A DNA stretch of 64,000 bases from JAGTVG01 sp942491935. GTDB taxonomy: Bacteria; Bacteroidota; Bacteroidia; Cytophagales; Cyclobacteriaceae. The translations under genes were made by a program, and so were the position numbers. Positions 43,551-53,828 of the stretch are shown here, piece after piece. Below the pieces are notes generated by a model. That model saw only the letters and a program-made list of their open reading frames with translations, was not told the DNA's origin and did no database searches. How positions within the stretch are numbered: position 1 is the stretch's first letter; every line of letters begins with the position of its first letter. The stretch covers positions 5,823 through 69,822 of the forward strand of contig CALOCZ010000020.1 in assembly GCA_942491935.1 (NCBI GenBank), read 5' to 3'.

Positions 43551-43772
43551 CTATCCATTCCTGAATCCATCGATGATCCAGAGTATTACGAAAACAATAC
43601 CCCACCATATAATAAAAGAAAGGAAGAAAAATATTAGGGTATCTTCAAGTACCCATTCCATGAAATAGGTTTTAGGATTTAATAACCCCGTAATGACTAT
43701 GGCAAATAGAATTCCGGCTTCCCATATAAATAATTTCCAGCCAAGCCTTAATCTACTGTAGAGTTTTATCAT
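43551..43772 (-). CDS. Small hypothetical membrane protein
   Basis: 73 residues with two clear membrane helices ('GILFAIVITGLL' near residues 19-31, 'LIFFFLSFIIWWGIVFVILW' near 46-65) and a basic N-terminus 'MIKLYSRLRLGWKLF'. No homology is recognised. It sits alone between convergent and divergent neighbours. Length and hydrophobic pattern make it plausible but not certain. Confidence 0.5.
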   Translation of the reverse strand: MIKLYSRLRLGWKLFIWEAGILFAIVITGLLNPKTYFMEWVLEDTLIFFFLSFIIWWGIVFVILWIIDGFRNG

Positions 43773-43938
43773 ATTTAAACCTTCACAATGGTAAAAAGTA
43801 TTCGAAATTAATGAAAGAATTTGAATTCTTCAATTAGATCAAATAACAATTATGTCCTAATTCCCAGATTAATGATAAATTGTAATCTGATAATTTGTAT
43901 TATTTCAGATTGTCTTTAATCATATATGTCATTCCATG

Positions 43939-46689
43939 CTACTTGACTACCTCAAACTCATAAACTCCACTACCCACTTTGCAAATTAGGTAGTTGTTTT
44001 GTCTTTCTATAAATTGAATATCTGGTACTTCCAAAATGTTTTTACCTGATTCGAGAACCTTCTGGTCATCATTTGCCGGAACATGGATGGTAGCTTCACT
44101 GCCTACTGGAACAGTAATACTCATTGTAAATTTCTCATTTTCATTTTTCCAGGTTATTCCAGCCATTCCATAGGAAGTATTGTTGGTATAGGTTACATAG
44201 GTTAACTCATTTACCGGTTGTGGACGAAAAATAATATGACGATACCCGGGCATTTCCGGATCGGCATTCATTCCTGCCAGTTTCCTGTAAAACCATACGA
44301 AACCACCTCCAAACATGGGATGATTATGTGAACCTCCAGTACTCCATTGTTCACGTGTGGTGGTGGAACCTAACTCAAGCCAATGTCCGTAACTCGGCTC
44401 AGATCGTTGATTCATGACTTCATAGGCCAGATCCTGCATTCCATGTTCGGCCAGAATCTCGAAAAAGAATTGTGTGCCGAATATCCCAGTATCTATATGC
44501 CGGTCATTTGCTTCAATATCCATTTTAAGCGCACCGATTACCCGATCATACTGTGCTTCAGGCACACCCATTCTTAATGCGAATATGTTACCTCCTCCTT
44601 TTCCGTAGCTTCCATTTTCTTCATTATAGTATTTATTGAAGAAGGCCATTTCGGTTTTATTGGCCAGTTCTGTGTAATGATCCGCTTCCTCTTTTTGATT
44701 CAGTATCCGTGCAGCTTGGGCTACCAGATCGGTACATCTCCAGAAATAAAAGGTATGCACCATCTCATCAGGTACAGTTTCCCCTGGCGCAACCCATTCT
44801 CCGAGGTTAAACCACTTCAGAACCTTCCCATCCTTACCTGGCCGTTGAGAAAACATGATCCCTTCTTCATCTACCCAGGTTTGCATATACCTGACATATT
44901 CCTTCATCCCTTCGTAATTATCTTCGAGCATATCCAATGATCCATAATGGAGGTAAAACTCCCAGGGCATAATGACCATTGCGGCTCCCCAGGCTACTCC
45001 TCCACCACAACCAGGTTGCCATGGCGCACCATTGGGCACATATCCTGTTTCAATATTTTGAGCTCCCAGTATGTCCTGTATCCACTTATGGTAGAAGTTC
45101 TTTGCATCGTAATTATGCATTACGGTCACACAGGCCACCTGCCCATCGCCGGTATACGGGGCCCTTTCCCTATGTGGACAATCACTGGCAATCCCTCCAT
45201 GCATATTATCCAGCTGACTTCTTTTCCAGATCTTATTGAGATCATTGAACAGTGTATTTGAAGTTTCGAAATGAGCTGATTCTTCAATAAATGTATTCAC
45301 CGCCTCAGCAGTTAGATGCTCTGACTTTAATTCGCCTGGCCAATTGGATATCTCTACGGCACTGAAAACAAACCAGTTAAACCTTGCTGCATAAGACTCC
45401 GGGCCTTCCCCTCTGAAAATATAGGTATTATCACCGGAATACTGATTGCTGAGATATTTTATCTCAATTTTATGCCCTTTGGGACCTTCTACATTATGTA
45501 ATCTCAACCAACCTGATATTTCTATCCCAAAATCTACCTTATATTTATTGTTCTCCAATTTTTCGATAGTGACAGGGGACAGTCTTTTGGTGATCTTATC
45601 AGGATAGGCTGTATGGGCCACAAGCCGGCCATAGGGTGCTTTACGAATAACCACTTGTTTCCAGTTCTTGTCATTAAAATCTGCAGTACACCAGCCAGGT
45701 TGTTCTTGCCGCGCGTCATAATGTTCCCCATGGTAGACCAAATCCATCATTATAGCACTTTTGGATGCTGTCCAGGTCTCATCACTTTTAATTATTTCTT
45801 CCGAGCCATCTTCATAGGTTATATGAAGTTGCCCGATAAACCTGGGTGACCCATAGGATCCAGCCCAGTATTTCGGAGCATTATAAAATCCATTCCCTAA
45901 GATCGAGCCTATTACGTTTTTTCCTTCTTTCACTAAGTTCTTAACGTCATAAGCAAGGTACATTACTTTATAATCTCTGAAATTGTCCTCAATGGGAATA
46001 TTCTGATCAATCAAATCCGGTCTTTTCCCATAATTAGTCTGGTTCGGTACAAGTACGTCATCACCTACCCTATTGCCATTCAGGTATAACTCAAAATAGC
46101 CCAGACCGGTCACGAATGCCACAGCTTTTTTCACCTTCCTATCTATCGTAAATTCCTTCCTCAACAAGGGAGCGGGAGGTGGATATTCAGTGGGTAAGGC
46201 ATCCGGGCCGCCAGGAGGTTTCGGAAGCGCTTCTTCTCCCTGCCAGGGAACGCCGATCCAATCGGCTTGCCAGTCGGTGGGATCCAGTAAGCCCATTCTC
46301 CAGAATGCCGGTTCACTCCAATCTGAAACTACATCGTCACGATCCCAGACACGAACCTGCCACCAACACTCAAGACTGGAAGACAATGTCTTACCTGAAT
46401 ATTGTACCCTGAAAGATTGATCTGAAACGACCTTATCACTATCCCATAAATCTGGCGATGTCAGTCCAGTCTTCGAACTCGCCACTCGAATCTGCCAGGC
46501 TGTTTGCTTCTGCCCTCTTTCCCCTTCTTGCGCCATGTTTATCCATGAGAGGCGAGGAGATTGCACATCAACCACTGATGGATTTTCGAGATATTCACAT
46601 GTCAATTTAAGGGGTAAAAGCCCTTTCATCTCAGGAGAAGGATTACATGAGAAAATGATAAAAATTAATAAAAAGATCTTTGGTTTCAT
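43939..46689 (-). CDS. Alpha-L-rhamnosidase (GH78)
   Basis: Exported hydrolase releasing L-rhamnose from glycans. Lipoprotein-like leader 'MKPKIFLLIFIIFSCNPSP'. N-terminal carbohydrate-binding region with 'LECWWQVRVWDRDDVVSDWS', the family jelly-roll 'VTGLGYFELYLNGNRVGDDV', then the (alpha/alpha)6 barrel. The catalytic block 'SDCPHRERAPYTGDGQVAC' (about residue 500) has the expected Asp, Glu and Asp. 'LELGSTTTREQWSTGGSHNH' and 'GGGFVWFYRKLAGMNADPEM' follow. 916 residues, intact. With the fucosidase and sulfatases it points to deoxysugar-rich sulfated polysaccharide degradation. Confidence 0.95.
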   Translation of the reverse strand: MKPKIFLLIFIIFSCNPSPEMKGLLPLKLTCEYLENPSVVDVQSPRLSWINMAQEGERGQKQTAWQIRVASSKTGLTSPDLWDSDKVVSDQSFRVQYSGKTLSSSLECWWQVRVWDRDDVVSDWSEPAFWRMGLLDPTDWQADWIGVPWQGEEALPKPPGGPDALPTEYPPPAPLLRKEFTIDRKVKKAVAFVTGLGYFELYLNGNRVGDDVLVPNQTNYGKRPDLIDQNIPIEDNFRDYKVMYLAYDVKNLVKEGKNVIGSILGNGFYNAPKYWAGSYGSPRFIGQLHITYEDGSEEIIKSDETWTASKSAIMMDLVYHGEHYDARQEQPGWCTADFNDKNWKQVVIRKAPYGRLVAHTAYPDKITKRLSPVTIEKLENNKYKVDFGIEISGWLRLHNVEGPKGHKIEIKYLSNQYSGDNTYIFRGEGPESYAARFNWFVFSAVEISNWPGELKSEHLTAEAVNTFIEESAHFETSNTLFNDLNKIWKRSQLDNMHGGIASDCPHRERAPYTGDGQVACVTVMHNYDAKNFYHKWIQDILGAQNIETGYVPNGAPWQPGCGGGVAWGAAMVIMPWEFYLHYGSLDMLEDNYEGMKEYVRYMQTWVDEEGIMFSQRPGKDGKVLKWFNLGEWVAPGETVPDEMVHTFYFWRCTDLVAQAARILNQKEEADHYTELANKTEMAFFNKYYNEENGSYGKGGGNIFALRMGVPEAQYDRVIGALKMDIEANDRHIDTGIFGTQFFFEILAEHGMQDLAYEVMNQRSEPSYGHWLELGSTTTREQWSTGGSHNHPMFGGGFVWFYRKLAGMNADPEMPGYRHIIFRPQPVNELTYVTYTNNTSYGMAGITWKNENEKFTMSITVPVGSEATIHVPANDDQKVLESGKNILEVPDIQFIERQNNYLICKVGSGVYEFEVVK

Positions 46690-46926
46690 GGACTAAAAAT
46701 TAACGTTCAAAAAAGTATATGAGCTAATGAGATTCATCATCATAATACAGGAAAAAGCAATATAAAAAATGATTCCATTGAAAAACAGATAAGCTAAGAT
46801 TTTTTCAAATTGCAGATCCGGGAATTTTTATAAAAATAGACCGGGTATTAAGCTAACATATTTTAGCTAGCAATTTGTTTCTATTATTTTTTAACATAAC
46901 TTCTCTCAGATAATTCTAATTTCACC

Positions 46927-47406
46927 TTGGAGGAAAAGTCGAATAATATATTGATCCTTGGAATAGGAAATGACATTTTAACAGATGATGCGATAGGTCC
47001 AAAGCTTGCCAGGGATCTTCAAAAGGATCTCACCAATGAAAATATATCCTTCATGACTGCTGCTGCTGGGGGACTTGAAATTTTAGAAATGATCAAAGAG
47101 TTTTACCGGGTGGTTATAATTGATGCGATCAAAACAAGGGGCGGAATACCTGGAACTATATATTATCTCACTCCAGCCAATTTCAAAGAAACCTTACATA
47201 TCTCTAGTTTCCATGATGTTAACTTTCTTACGGCACTTAAATTAGCTGAAAAACTTGAAATCTCAATACCGGAACAAATCGATATCATAGCCATAGAGAT
47301 TGTAGAAGATCTTACCTTTTCTAACGATTTCAGCAAAGAGCTCGCCAGCAGATACGAGGATATATACAGGGAGATAAAAGGATTTTTGGAAGATTCTATT
47401 GAATAA
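46927..47406 (+). CDS. Hydrogenase maturation protease
   Basis: Endopeptidase that trims the C-terminal extension of a [NiFe] hydrogenase large subunit after nickel insertion (HycI/HoxW family). 'ILGIGNDILTDDAIGPKLA' (G-x-G-N near residue 11) carries the nickel-binding Asp, and 'RVVIIDAIKTRGGIPGTIYY' and 'SSFHDVNFLTALKLAE' add the second Asp and the His. About 159 residues. The best start is TTG 46927; no ATG is suitably placed. It is convergent with the hydrogenase operon, whose large subunit has a cleavable tail, so it is probably its dedicated protease. Confidence 0.9.
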   Translation: MEEKSNNILILGIGNDILTDDAIGPKLARDLQKDLTNENISFMTAAAGGLEILEMIKEFYRVVIIDAIKTRGGIPGTIYYLTPANFKETLHISSFHDVNFLTALKLAEKLEISIPEQIDIIAIEIVEDLTFSNDFSKELASRYEDIYREIKGFLEDSIE

Positions 47407-47448
47407 TAGCTTACCTGTCAATAAAACTTTAGCAATAAATTTTGACAA

Positions 47449-47470
47449 AAAATCTGCCAATGCAGGTTTT
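47449..47470. terminator. Hairpin between protease and Hdr operon
   Basis: AAAATCTGC pairs with GCAGGTTTT (nine pairs, one G-U) around a CAAT loop, with A- and T-runs on either side, so it could end both convergent transcripts. A weaker imperfect hairpin lies just downstream (47485-47492 with 47516-47523). Confidence 0.65.
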
Positions 47471-47588
47471 GAGAACATAAATAAACCCCGCTCTCACAGA
47501 TTTGGAATCTATAAAAGCAGGGTCAGGGAGATGGAATAATATAAAATCCCGGAAGGGAGATTTATATTTGTCCTATATTACACAAAAA

Positions 47589-49358
47589 CTATGTTGTTTC
47601 AGCCGTTTCGGCATACTCTGTCTTATTGAATATTCCCTCAATTTGTGCCAGCACCTGTTGATCTGTGAAATGTCGGCCCTTTATAGCTCCTGATGGACAG
47701 GCTGCCACGCATACACCACAGGATTTGCACAATGCACTGATCACATGACTTTTCTTATTCTCTTCGTCAAACTCGATAGCACTGTATGGGCACATCACAT
47801 TACATATACGGCAACCGCTGCATAGATCTTCATTTACTTCAGCATAAACAGCATCAACTTCGATCTTTCCCTTGGAAATACGGGCAAGAATTCTTGCTGC
47901 TGCAGCCCTTGCCTGGGCGACTGTATCTGGAATATCCTTTGGCGCGACACATGTTCCGGCGATAAACACACCATCGGTTGTGGTCGCTACCGGTTCCAGT
48001 TTTGGATGGCTTTCAATAAACCAGCCATCCTTATCCTGGCTTATGTTGGTGAGGTGTGCGATTTCATGAGAATCTTCACGGGCTTCCATCCCTACCATCA
48101 AAACTACAAGATCTGCCGGAATTTCAATATGTTCCCCGGATAATCGCTCATGCACTTCAATGAGCATTTCACAATCATCCTTAGGTCCTGCTTTATGAAT
48201 GACAGGCCTGTTTTCCTTATCATACATCAGGAATAGTGTTTTTGCCTGAGATGACTGCTTGTAGAAATCTTCATGACCCTTGCCAAAAGCATTCATATCG
48301 ATATACACATCCGAGACATAACATTTTGGATTAGCAGATTTGATCTCATGGGCATATTTCAAGGCTGTCATACAACATACCCTTGAACAATATGTATGAA
48401 ATTCCTTATTCCTGCTTCCTACGCAATGTATTATAGCCACGTACTTAGGGATATTACCTTCCTTCGTTTCCACTTTACCTTCCTTAAGCATACTTTCAAG
48501 TTCAAATGAAGTGATTACATTAGGAAGTTTTCCATATCCATAATGTGTTATTCTTGAAGCGTCAAACTCCTTATATCCAGTACACACAGCTACATTCCCA
48601 ATAGCAACTTCCTTAGCTTTCGTTTCACTTTCCGGTTTTCCATTGAGATGTTTGATTTTGGCTGCAAAGTTTCCTATAAATCCGGATAATTCAGTCAACT
48701 TCGAATTTAGATATACCTGTATGTTTTTATGTTCCCTGGTACGGGTTATTCTATCGGTTAATAAATCACGTGCTGAATAATAATATGGAGCTGTCAGATC
48801 GACCCTGGCTATGTTTCCACCAAGGTGGTCATCCTTTTCAATGAGGTGAACAAAATTTCCTGCATCTGCCATCTCCAGAGCTGCTGTCATCCCAGCAATA
48901 CCCCCTCCTATTACCAAAACACTGGGATTCATATCTACCGACATACTTTCCAGTGCTTCATGTTTCAAAACACGTTGAACGGCTCCGCTAACCAGGGCCA
49001 TAGCCTTCTCCGTAGCAGCTTTCCGGTCTTTATGAACCCAACTGCATTGTTCACGGATATTGGCCATTTCGAGCATATACTGGTTCAAGCCGGCCATGCG
49101 TAAAGCCCCACGGAAGGTTCGTTCGTGCATATTGGGGCTGCAAGCTGCAACCACTACCCTGTCAAGACCATTCTCCTTTATATCCTCAGCAATCATTTCC
49201 TGGCCTGGATTAGAGCACATATACTTATATGTTTTTGCCAGGCTCACATTAGGAAGGGTGGAAGCATATTTGGCCACTGCTTCAGCGTCAACAATTTTGG
49301 CAATATTTGTACCGCAATTGCAAACATATACGCCTATTTTATCATTTTTCTTTTCCAT
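47589..49358 (-). CDS. HdrA-like flavoprotein with C-terminal ferredoxin domain (last operon gene)
   Basis: FAD and iron-sulfur electron-transfer protein of the heterodisulfide-reductase A / QmoA type. 'GVYVCNCGTNIAKIVDAEAV' opens the N-terminal Cys domain, with 'YKYMCSNPGQ' and 'VVVAACSPNMHERTFRGALR'. The FAD loop is 'SVLVIGGGIAGMTAALEMAD' (about residue 144), and 'IIHCVGSRNKEFHTYCSRVC' is diagnostic. Two 4Fe-4S motifs end the protein ('CSGCRICNVMCPYSA', 'CKSCGVCVAACPSGA'). 589 residues, intact. Two bases after the QmoC-like stop. It probably shuttles electrons between the hydrogenase module and ferredoxin or the membrane subunit; mechanism inferred. Confidence 0.9.
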   Translation of the reverse strand: MEKKNDKIGVYVCNCGTNIAKIVDAEAVAKYASTLPNVSLAKTYKYMCSNPGQEMIAEDIKENGLDRVVVAACSPNMHERTFRGALRMAGLNQYMLEMANIREQCSWVHKDRKAATEKAMALVSGAVQRVLKHEALESMSVDMNPSVLVIGGGIAGMTAALEMADAGNFVHLIEKDDHLGGNIARVDLTAPYYYSARDLLTDRITRTREHKNIQVYLNSKLTELSGFIGNFAAKIKHLNGKPESETKAKEVAIGNVAVCTGYKEFDASRITHYGYGKLPNVITSFELESMLKEGKVETKEGNIPKYVAIIHCVGSRNKEFHTYCSRVCCMTALKYAHEIKSANPKCYVSDVYIDMNAFGKGHEDFYKQSSQAKTLFLMYDKENRPVIHKAGPKDDCEMLIEVHERLSGEHIEIPADLVVLMVGMEAREDSHEIAHLTNISQDKDGWFIESHPKLEPVATTTDGVFIAGTCVAPKDIPDTVAQARAAAARILARISKGKIEVDAVYAEVNEDLCSGCRICNVMCPYSAIEFDEENKKSHVISALCKSCGVCVAACPSGAIKGRHFTDQQVLAQIEGIFNKTEYAETAETT

Positions 49359-49360
49359 GA

Positions 49361-50524
49361 TTACTTTAATGTTAATGATAAAGGATCAACGAGTTTCTGT
49401 TGCCTGATCATTGCCTCCCTCTGAATCGCTGCATAATACATAGCCAGTGGGCGGTAAATAAGATGCGACCATTTACTGAAAGGCATCCTTAAAAACCATG
49501 GAACGACAGCCATCAGATGTATGACATACGTTATATTGGCTGCTTCAAGAAATCCTGTTCTATGAAGGATATGTTGGACAATGCCGGATATAACTATTAT
49601 AAGAAGTAAAATAACAAACATCCAGTCAGTACTATGTGTTTTTTTATACTGTACATGTTTTTCTTTTACAATCCTTTGTCTTATAAAATAAATAGAACCG
49701 GTTAGTAATCCTACGGTTGCCAGGTATCCGAAAATATGTACTGACCAACCGTATTTCCGGTCCAGCCTGAAATGGTTCAATAAATAGCATTATCAGAACA
49801 ATAGCATGATAGTATAACCCATCGCAAGTCCAAAATGTATCAGCCAGGGCATATATAATTTTGACTTAGCATTTTGGTCACATTCTGCATATCTTTTCTG
49901 TGTTAAGAAATGTAGAGGGACTTCATATAATTTTTTAAAATAAAGCCACCATGGTACTGGAATAGATATTCCTTTTACCATGGTAAAATACCACATACGC
50001 AGCGCTCCTATCCAGAAGAAAAGAAACATAATGCCCCCTATGGTCAGGTCAAACGCATGAATAAATGAACTGGGTAGAAAAGCCCCTTCCCCGTCATACA
50101 CTTGAAGACTGCCACCGGAAAATCCATAAAACGTCAGGTAAACACCGGTCAGGACAGCCAAGAGCAAGACGGTAATTATCTCGCTTACCTTTGATTTAAA
50201 GAACTGATTGGCAATGCCTGTAATGTCATACCGCGATATCAACCAGCGCCGTAAACTCATCATTGTTTCACCGGGATCTGCTTCGCGGGGGCATTGTTCA
50301 GAACACTGTCCGCATTAATAACAGAGCGAGGGTTCGAGAGAAGTTTCTATTTTCTCCTCCAGTCCCATTTGCAGCTGCCGCATGGATTTCCTCGGAAACT
50401 TGAAGAAGTCATCTGCGTGGGAACAAACTGTAGAACAGTCCCCGCATTGATAACACAATTGAACATCCTCTGCTCCGAATTTGTCGAGGACATCTATATA
50501 ACTTGGATTTACTCTAATAGCCAT
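49361..50524 (-). CDS. QmoC-like membrane subunit (HdrC ferredoxin fused to cytochrome-b-type domain), broken
   Basis: Links Hdr/Qmo flavoproteins to the quinone pool. From the ATG at 50524, with a strong AAGGAGG site, the ferredoxin part has 'CYQCGDCSTVCS' (about residue 20) and 'CYxCGQCSEQCPREADPGET', where x is a TAA at 50315-50317 in the same frame. Then five or six helices: 'SEIITVLLLAVLTGVYLTF', 'LTIGGIMFLFFWIGALRMWY', 'HFGLAMGYTIMLLF'. A second break has TGA-TAA at 49790-49795; the adjacent frame reads 'IVLIMLFIEPFQ', so paired indels are likely there. The rest runs 'YGWSVHIFGYLATVGLLTGS' to the end. About 388 codons, the usual QmoC length. Confidence 0.82.
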
Positions 50525-50534
50525 AATAACCTCC

Positions 50535-52337
50535 TTATAGGGTATGAACCGATTTTGCTTTTTCTTCAATTTCGCTTAAGGAAAGGCTGCTCATGCTGCC
50601 TATCCCCTTTTCGTTCGTTAAGCTGCCTAAAACGCCAGCAGCCACAGCTGATGCCTGTGCAACAGTATCCGGGATATCTTTAGGTGCCTGACACATACCA
50701 GCCACATAAATACCTCCTTTATCTGTGTCGGTTGGATTTCCATTATAATCCAGTTCTGACAACCAACCGTCAGAATCCCTGTCGACACCCAGCATTCTAC
50801 TTAGAGCTTCAGTGCCGGGTGATGGAATTAGTCCTACAGCCAACACGACCATATCAACATCAAATTCTACCAACCTATCATTGAAAATGTCTTCTCCACG
50901 AACAACCATTTGATCGTCATGCATAGATACATCTGCTGAATGTCCCCGGATAACATAGGTTCCTTCGGCTTTAATACGTTCAGCAAATTCCTCATAGCCT
51001 TTACCAAAAGCACGCATATCAATATAAAATTCGTATACATTTACATTGGGGATCTTTTCTTTTATGAGGTGTGCAAACTTCAGCGAATACATACAACAAA
51101 CCCGTGAACAGTAGGAATTGTAATTTTTATTCCTTGAACCCACACAATGGATTATAGCAACATTCCTTGGTGGAATCCCCTCCGGGGAGAAGATCCAGCT
51201 TTCCTCCTTGGTCTTGCGGTTTATTTTCTTCGTCTTTGTAACTATCCTTCCTCCAGTTGATCCTGAGGCGTTGGTCAGTCTTTCAAATTCCAATGAAGTC
51301 AGAACATTCGGATATCTACCATAACCATATTGATCGATATGACTGATATCCAACAACTCATACCCTGTTGCCAGAATAATATTACCAACCTCAATGTCAA
51401 AAATTTGATCCTCTTCATCCAGATTAATGCAGTCTTTGGGACATTTCTTTACGCAATTCCCGCATTTTTCACCATTGGATGTAACATACCTGCAATTCTC
51501 CCCATCTATCAGATAGGCATTAGGTACTGCCTGTGGAAAAGGAATGTAAATCGCTTTCCTAAAAGAAATACCGGCATCAAACTCACTTTCAACTTTAATT
51601 GGACATACAGCAACACACTCGTCGCAGGCAACACATGAATTTTCATCTACTCTTCGTGCTTCCTTCCTAATCTTAACCCTGTAAGCTCCTGGTTTACCAC
51701 TCACTGAAACCACTTTTGAAAGAGTCATCATATTGATCATATCATGTTGTCCAACATCCACCATTTTTGGTGTAAGGATACAGGCCGCACAATCGAGGGT
51801 GGGAAATGTTTTATCAAACATGGCCATATGACCACCAATTGTCCCAGTTTGCTCGACAAGGTATACCTGTTTCCCGGCATTCGCTATCTCCAGGGAAGCC
51901 TGAATCCCGGCAATACCCGCACCGATAACTAAAGTAGAGTGATTTACCGGGTTACCACCTGGCACCGCGGCTAATGAAAACGGAACACCCATTGTGGCAC
52001 AGGCAACGATGGCCTTGGCCCGGTCAAGAGTATGTCCATTTTTCACTCCATGTTCCTGAAAAGAGGCTAAGCGAACCTCACTGGTATTTCCACCTGACTT
52101 TGCCATGGCTTTGGTAAAAACAGGTTTAAAAAATCCCGGCAAGTCTCCCGCAACCACAATACGTTCCAGGTTTCTGGATTTTATACTATCACTCAATTTA
52201 ATTACATCGATTTCGGGGTTTATTCCTAGATTCTGTACTGATTCGACTTCCGGAAGATTTAATGCATATTTTGCTATGGCGTCAATGTCAATTTTCGATT
52301 GATCATCAACCTGGCAGAAAAAAACTCCGGTACGCAT
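50535..52337 (-). CDS. HdrA-like flavoprotein (QmoB/HdrA type, fourth operon gene)
   Basis: Larger HdrA-like subunit, 600 residues, intact. The FAD loop 'TLVIGAGIAGIQASLEIANA' is followed by the HdrA hallmark 'FPTLDCAACILTPKMVDVGQ' (C-x-x-C). Two ferredoxin-type clusters ('CVACDECVAVCP' near 240 and 'CGNCVKKCPKDC' near 295) precede the second half with 'IIHCVGSRNKNYNSYCSRVC'. It begins 29 bases after the hydrogenase large-subunit stop and ends 11 bases before QmoC. This is the likely electron-splitting or hub subunit that receives electrons from MvhD. It shares the C-terminal 'VAGMCQAPKDIPDTVAQASA' with the other HdrA here but is clearly a distinct protein. Confidence 0.9.
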   Translation of the reverse strand: MRTGVFFCQVDDQSKIDIDAIAKYALNLPEVESVQNLGINPEIDVIKLSDSIKSRNLERIVVAGDLPGFFKPVFTKAMAKSGGNTSEVRLASFQEHGVKNGHTLDRAKAIVACATMGVPFSLAAVPGGNPVNHSTLVIGAGIAGIQASLEIANAGKQVYLVEQTGTIGGHMAMFDKTFPTLDCAACILTPKMVDVGQHDMINMMTLSKVVSVSGKPGAYRVKIRKEARRVDENSCVACDECVAVCPIKVESEFDAGISFRKAIYIPFPQAVPNAYLIDGENCRYVTSNGEKCGNCVKKCPKDCINLDEEDQIFDIEVGNIILATGYELLDISHIDQYGYGRYPNVLTSLEFERLTNASGSTGGRIVTKTKKINRKTKEESWIFSPEGIPPRNVAIIHCVGSRNKNYNSYCSRVCCMYSLKFAHLIKEKIPNVNVYEFYIDMRAFGKGYEEFAERIKAEGTYVIRGHSADVSMHDDQMVVRGEDIFNDRLVEFDVDMVVLAVGLIPSPGTEALSRMLGVDRDSDGWLSELDYNGNPTDTDKGGIYVAGMCQAPKDIPDTVAQASAVAAGVLGSLTNEKGIGSMSSLSLSEIEEKAKSVHTL

Positions 52338-52366
52338 ATTTATTGATTTTTTGTTTTACAGTTTTT

Positions 52367-53828
52367 TTAATCTCTCTGGATCCTTTGCAGTAATTTCCCA
52401 TCTGCATCTTTAATCTCAACAATCATTGGCATATCGCCTGGTAGACTGTGGGTTGCACATGAAAAGCAAGGATCATAGGCCCGGAAAGCCATTTCGATCA
52501 TATTCAAAATTCCGTCGGAAACCTCAGTGCCCTTTTTAATCAGGCCCTCGGCTGCTTTTTTGATCGACATATTGATGGCAGCATTGTTGTTTGTAGTTCC
52601 AACAATAATATTCACCTTGGTTACAACACCTTTGTCATCCGTCCAATAGTGATGTGTTAAGGTACCCCGTTGAGCTTCGACTGTGTCAACGCCCTCTCCC
52701 ACTACCTTATCAATAGGGGCTCTAAGTTCCTTTCCGGTTATATCAGGATCCTGTGCCAACTCAAGGCAGTGTTCCGAGGAATACAGCAGTTCAACCAGTC
52801 TTGCCCAATGCATGGCCAGGGTATTATGGACAGGTTTGCCACCTAGAACTCCATACATACGCTCATACTCTTTCTGAGCCAGTGGTGTAGCCATGCCATC
52901 AGCGGCATTCAACCTTGACAATGGTGTCGCATGATATACACCGGAGTCCTGACCGTCGACAAATCCTTTCCAGCCAATTTGTTTCAGGTAGGGAAACTTC
53001 AGGTAACTCCATGATTCTACATGTTCTGCAACATAATCCAGGTATTCTGATGGCGCATATTTATACAATTCATCACCATTGGTATCCACAACCCTTATTT
53101 TTCCATCGTAGAAGTTTACCTTTTTTTCATCCACCAGACCCATAGAATGAAGTTTTAAGGAATATGGGCCATTTAGAATCATATCGACATAATCTTTGTT
53201 TTCCAATACAACCTCTTCAAATAATTTGATTGAAAATTTCGAAAACTCAATAAAACCTTTGGCTTTTTCGACAATATCATCCCTCTGTTCTTCCGGTAGA
53301 CCTTTTCCGAACCCCACCGGGAATATTCATCATACCTGAGTCTGGTGACCTGCCAAGCAAAGCCTGGATTTCCTGTGCAATCCGTCTTTGTTTGATCACT
53401 TCCGTACCTATCTCTATCCCTACTTTGCCAATTACACCAAGGATATTTCTTTCGGATTTTGGGGCATCTGGCCCTACCACAAAATCAGGAGCCGCAAGGG
53501 CAAAAAAATGGGCAATATGGCTGTGAACAAAATGTGCCATATAAAACAGCTCTCTTAGTTTCCTGGCTGTAGGTGGGGGTTTTACCCCGTAAACAGCATC
53601 AACCGCTTTTCCTGAAGCCATATGATGACAACCCGGACAAACCCCACAAATTTTGGTGACAATATAAGGCAATTCTTCAACAGGTCTTCCTTCGCAGAAT
53701 TTTTCAAATCCCCGCAACTCGGGTACCTGAAAAAAGACATTTTTTACTTCACCCTCATCATCAAGAAAAATCTCAATTTTCCCATGTTCTTCCAGGCGTG
53801 TTATTGGATCAATGGTAATTCTTTTCAT
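52367..53828 (-). CDS. mvhA: [NiFe] hydrogenase large subunit, group 3c-like, one frameshift
   Basis: Holds the Ni-Fe site that splits or makes H2. The L1 motif 'KICGVCPGCHHMASGKA' (about residue 60) and the L2 motif 'FRAYDPCFSCATHSLPGD' near the C-terminus supply the four Cys ligands. About 25 residues follow the L2 His, a tail that the neighbouring protease would remove. From ATG 53828, the frame breaks near 53310 between 'GMMNIPGG' and 'VGFGKGLPEEQRDD'; a G-run there suggests a one-base error. About 486 residues. The extra Cys in PGCHH and the MvhD/HdrA neighbours favour group 3c (methyl-viologen-reducing type). Confidence 0.93.
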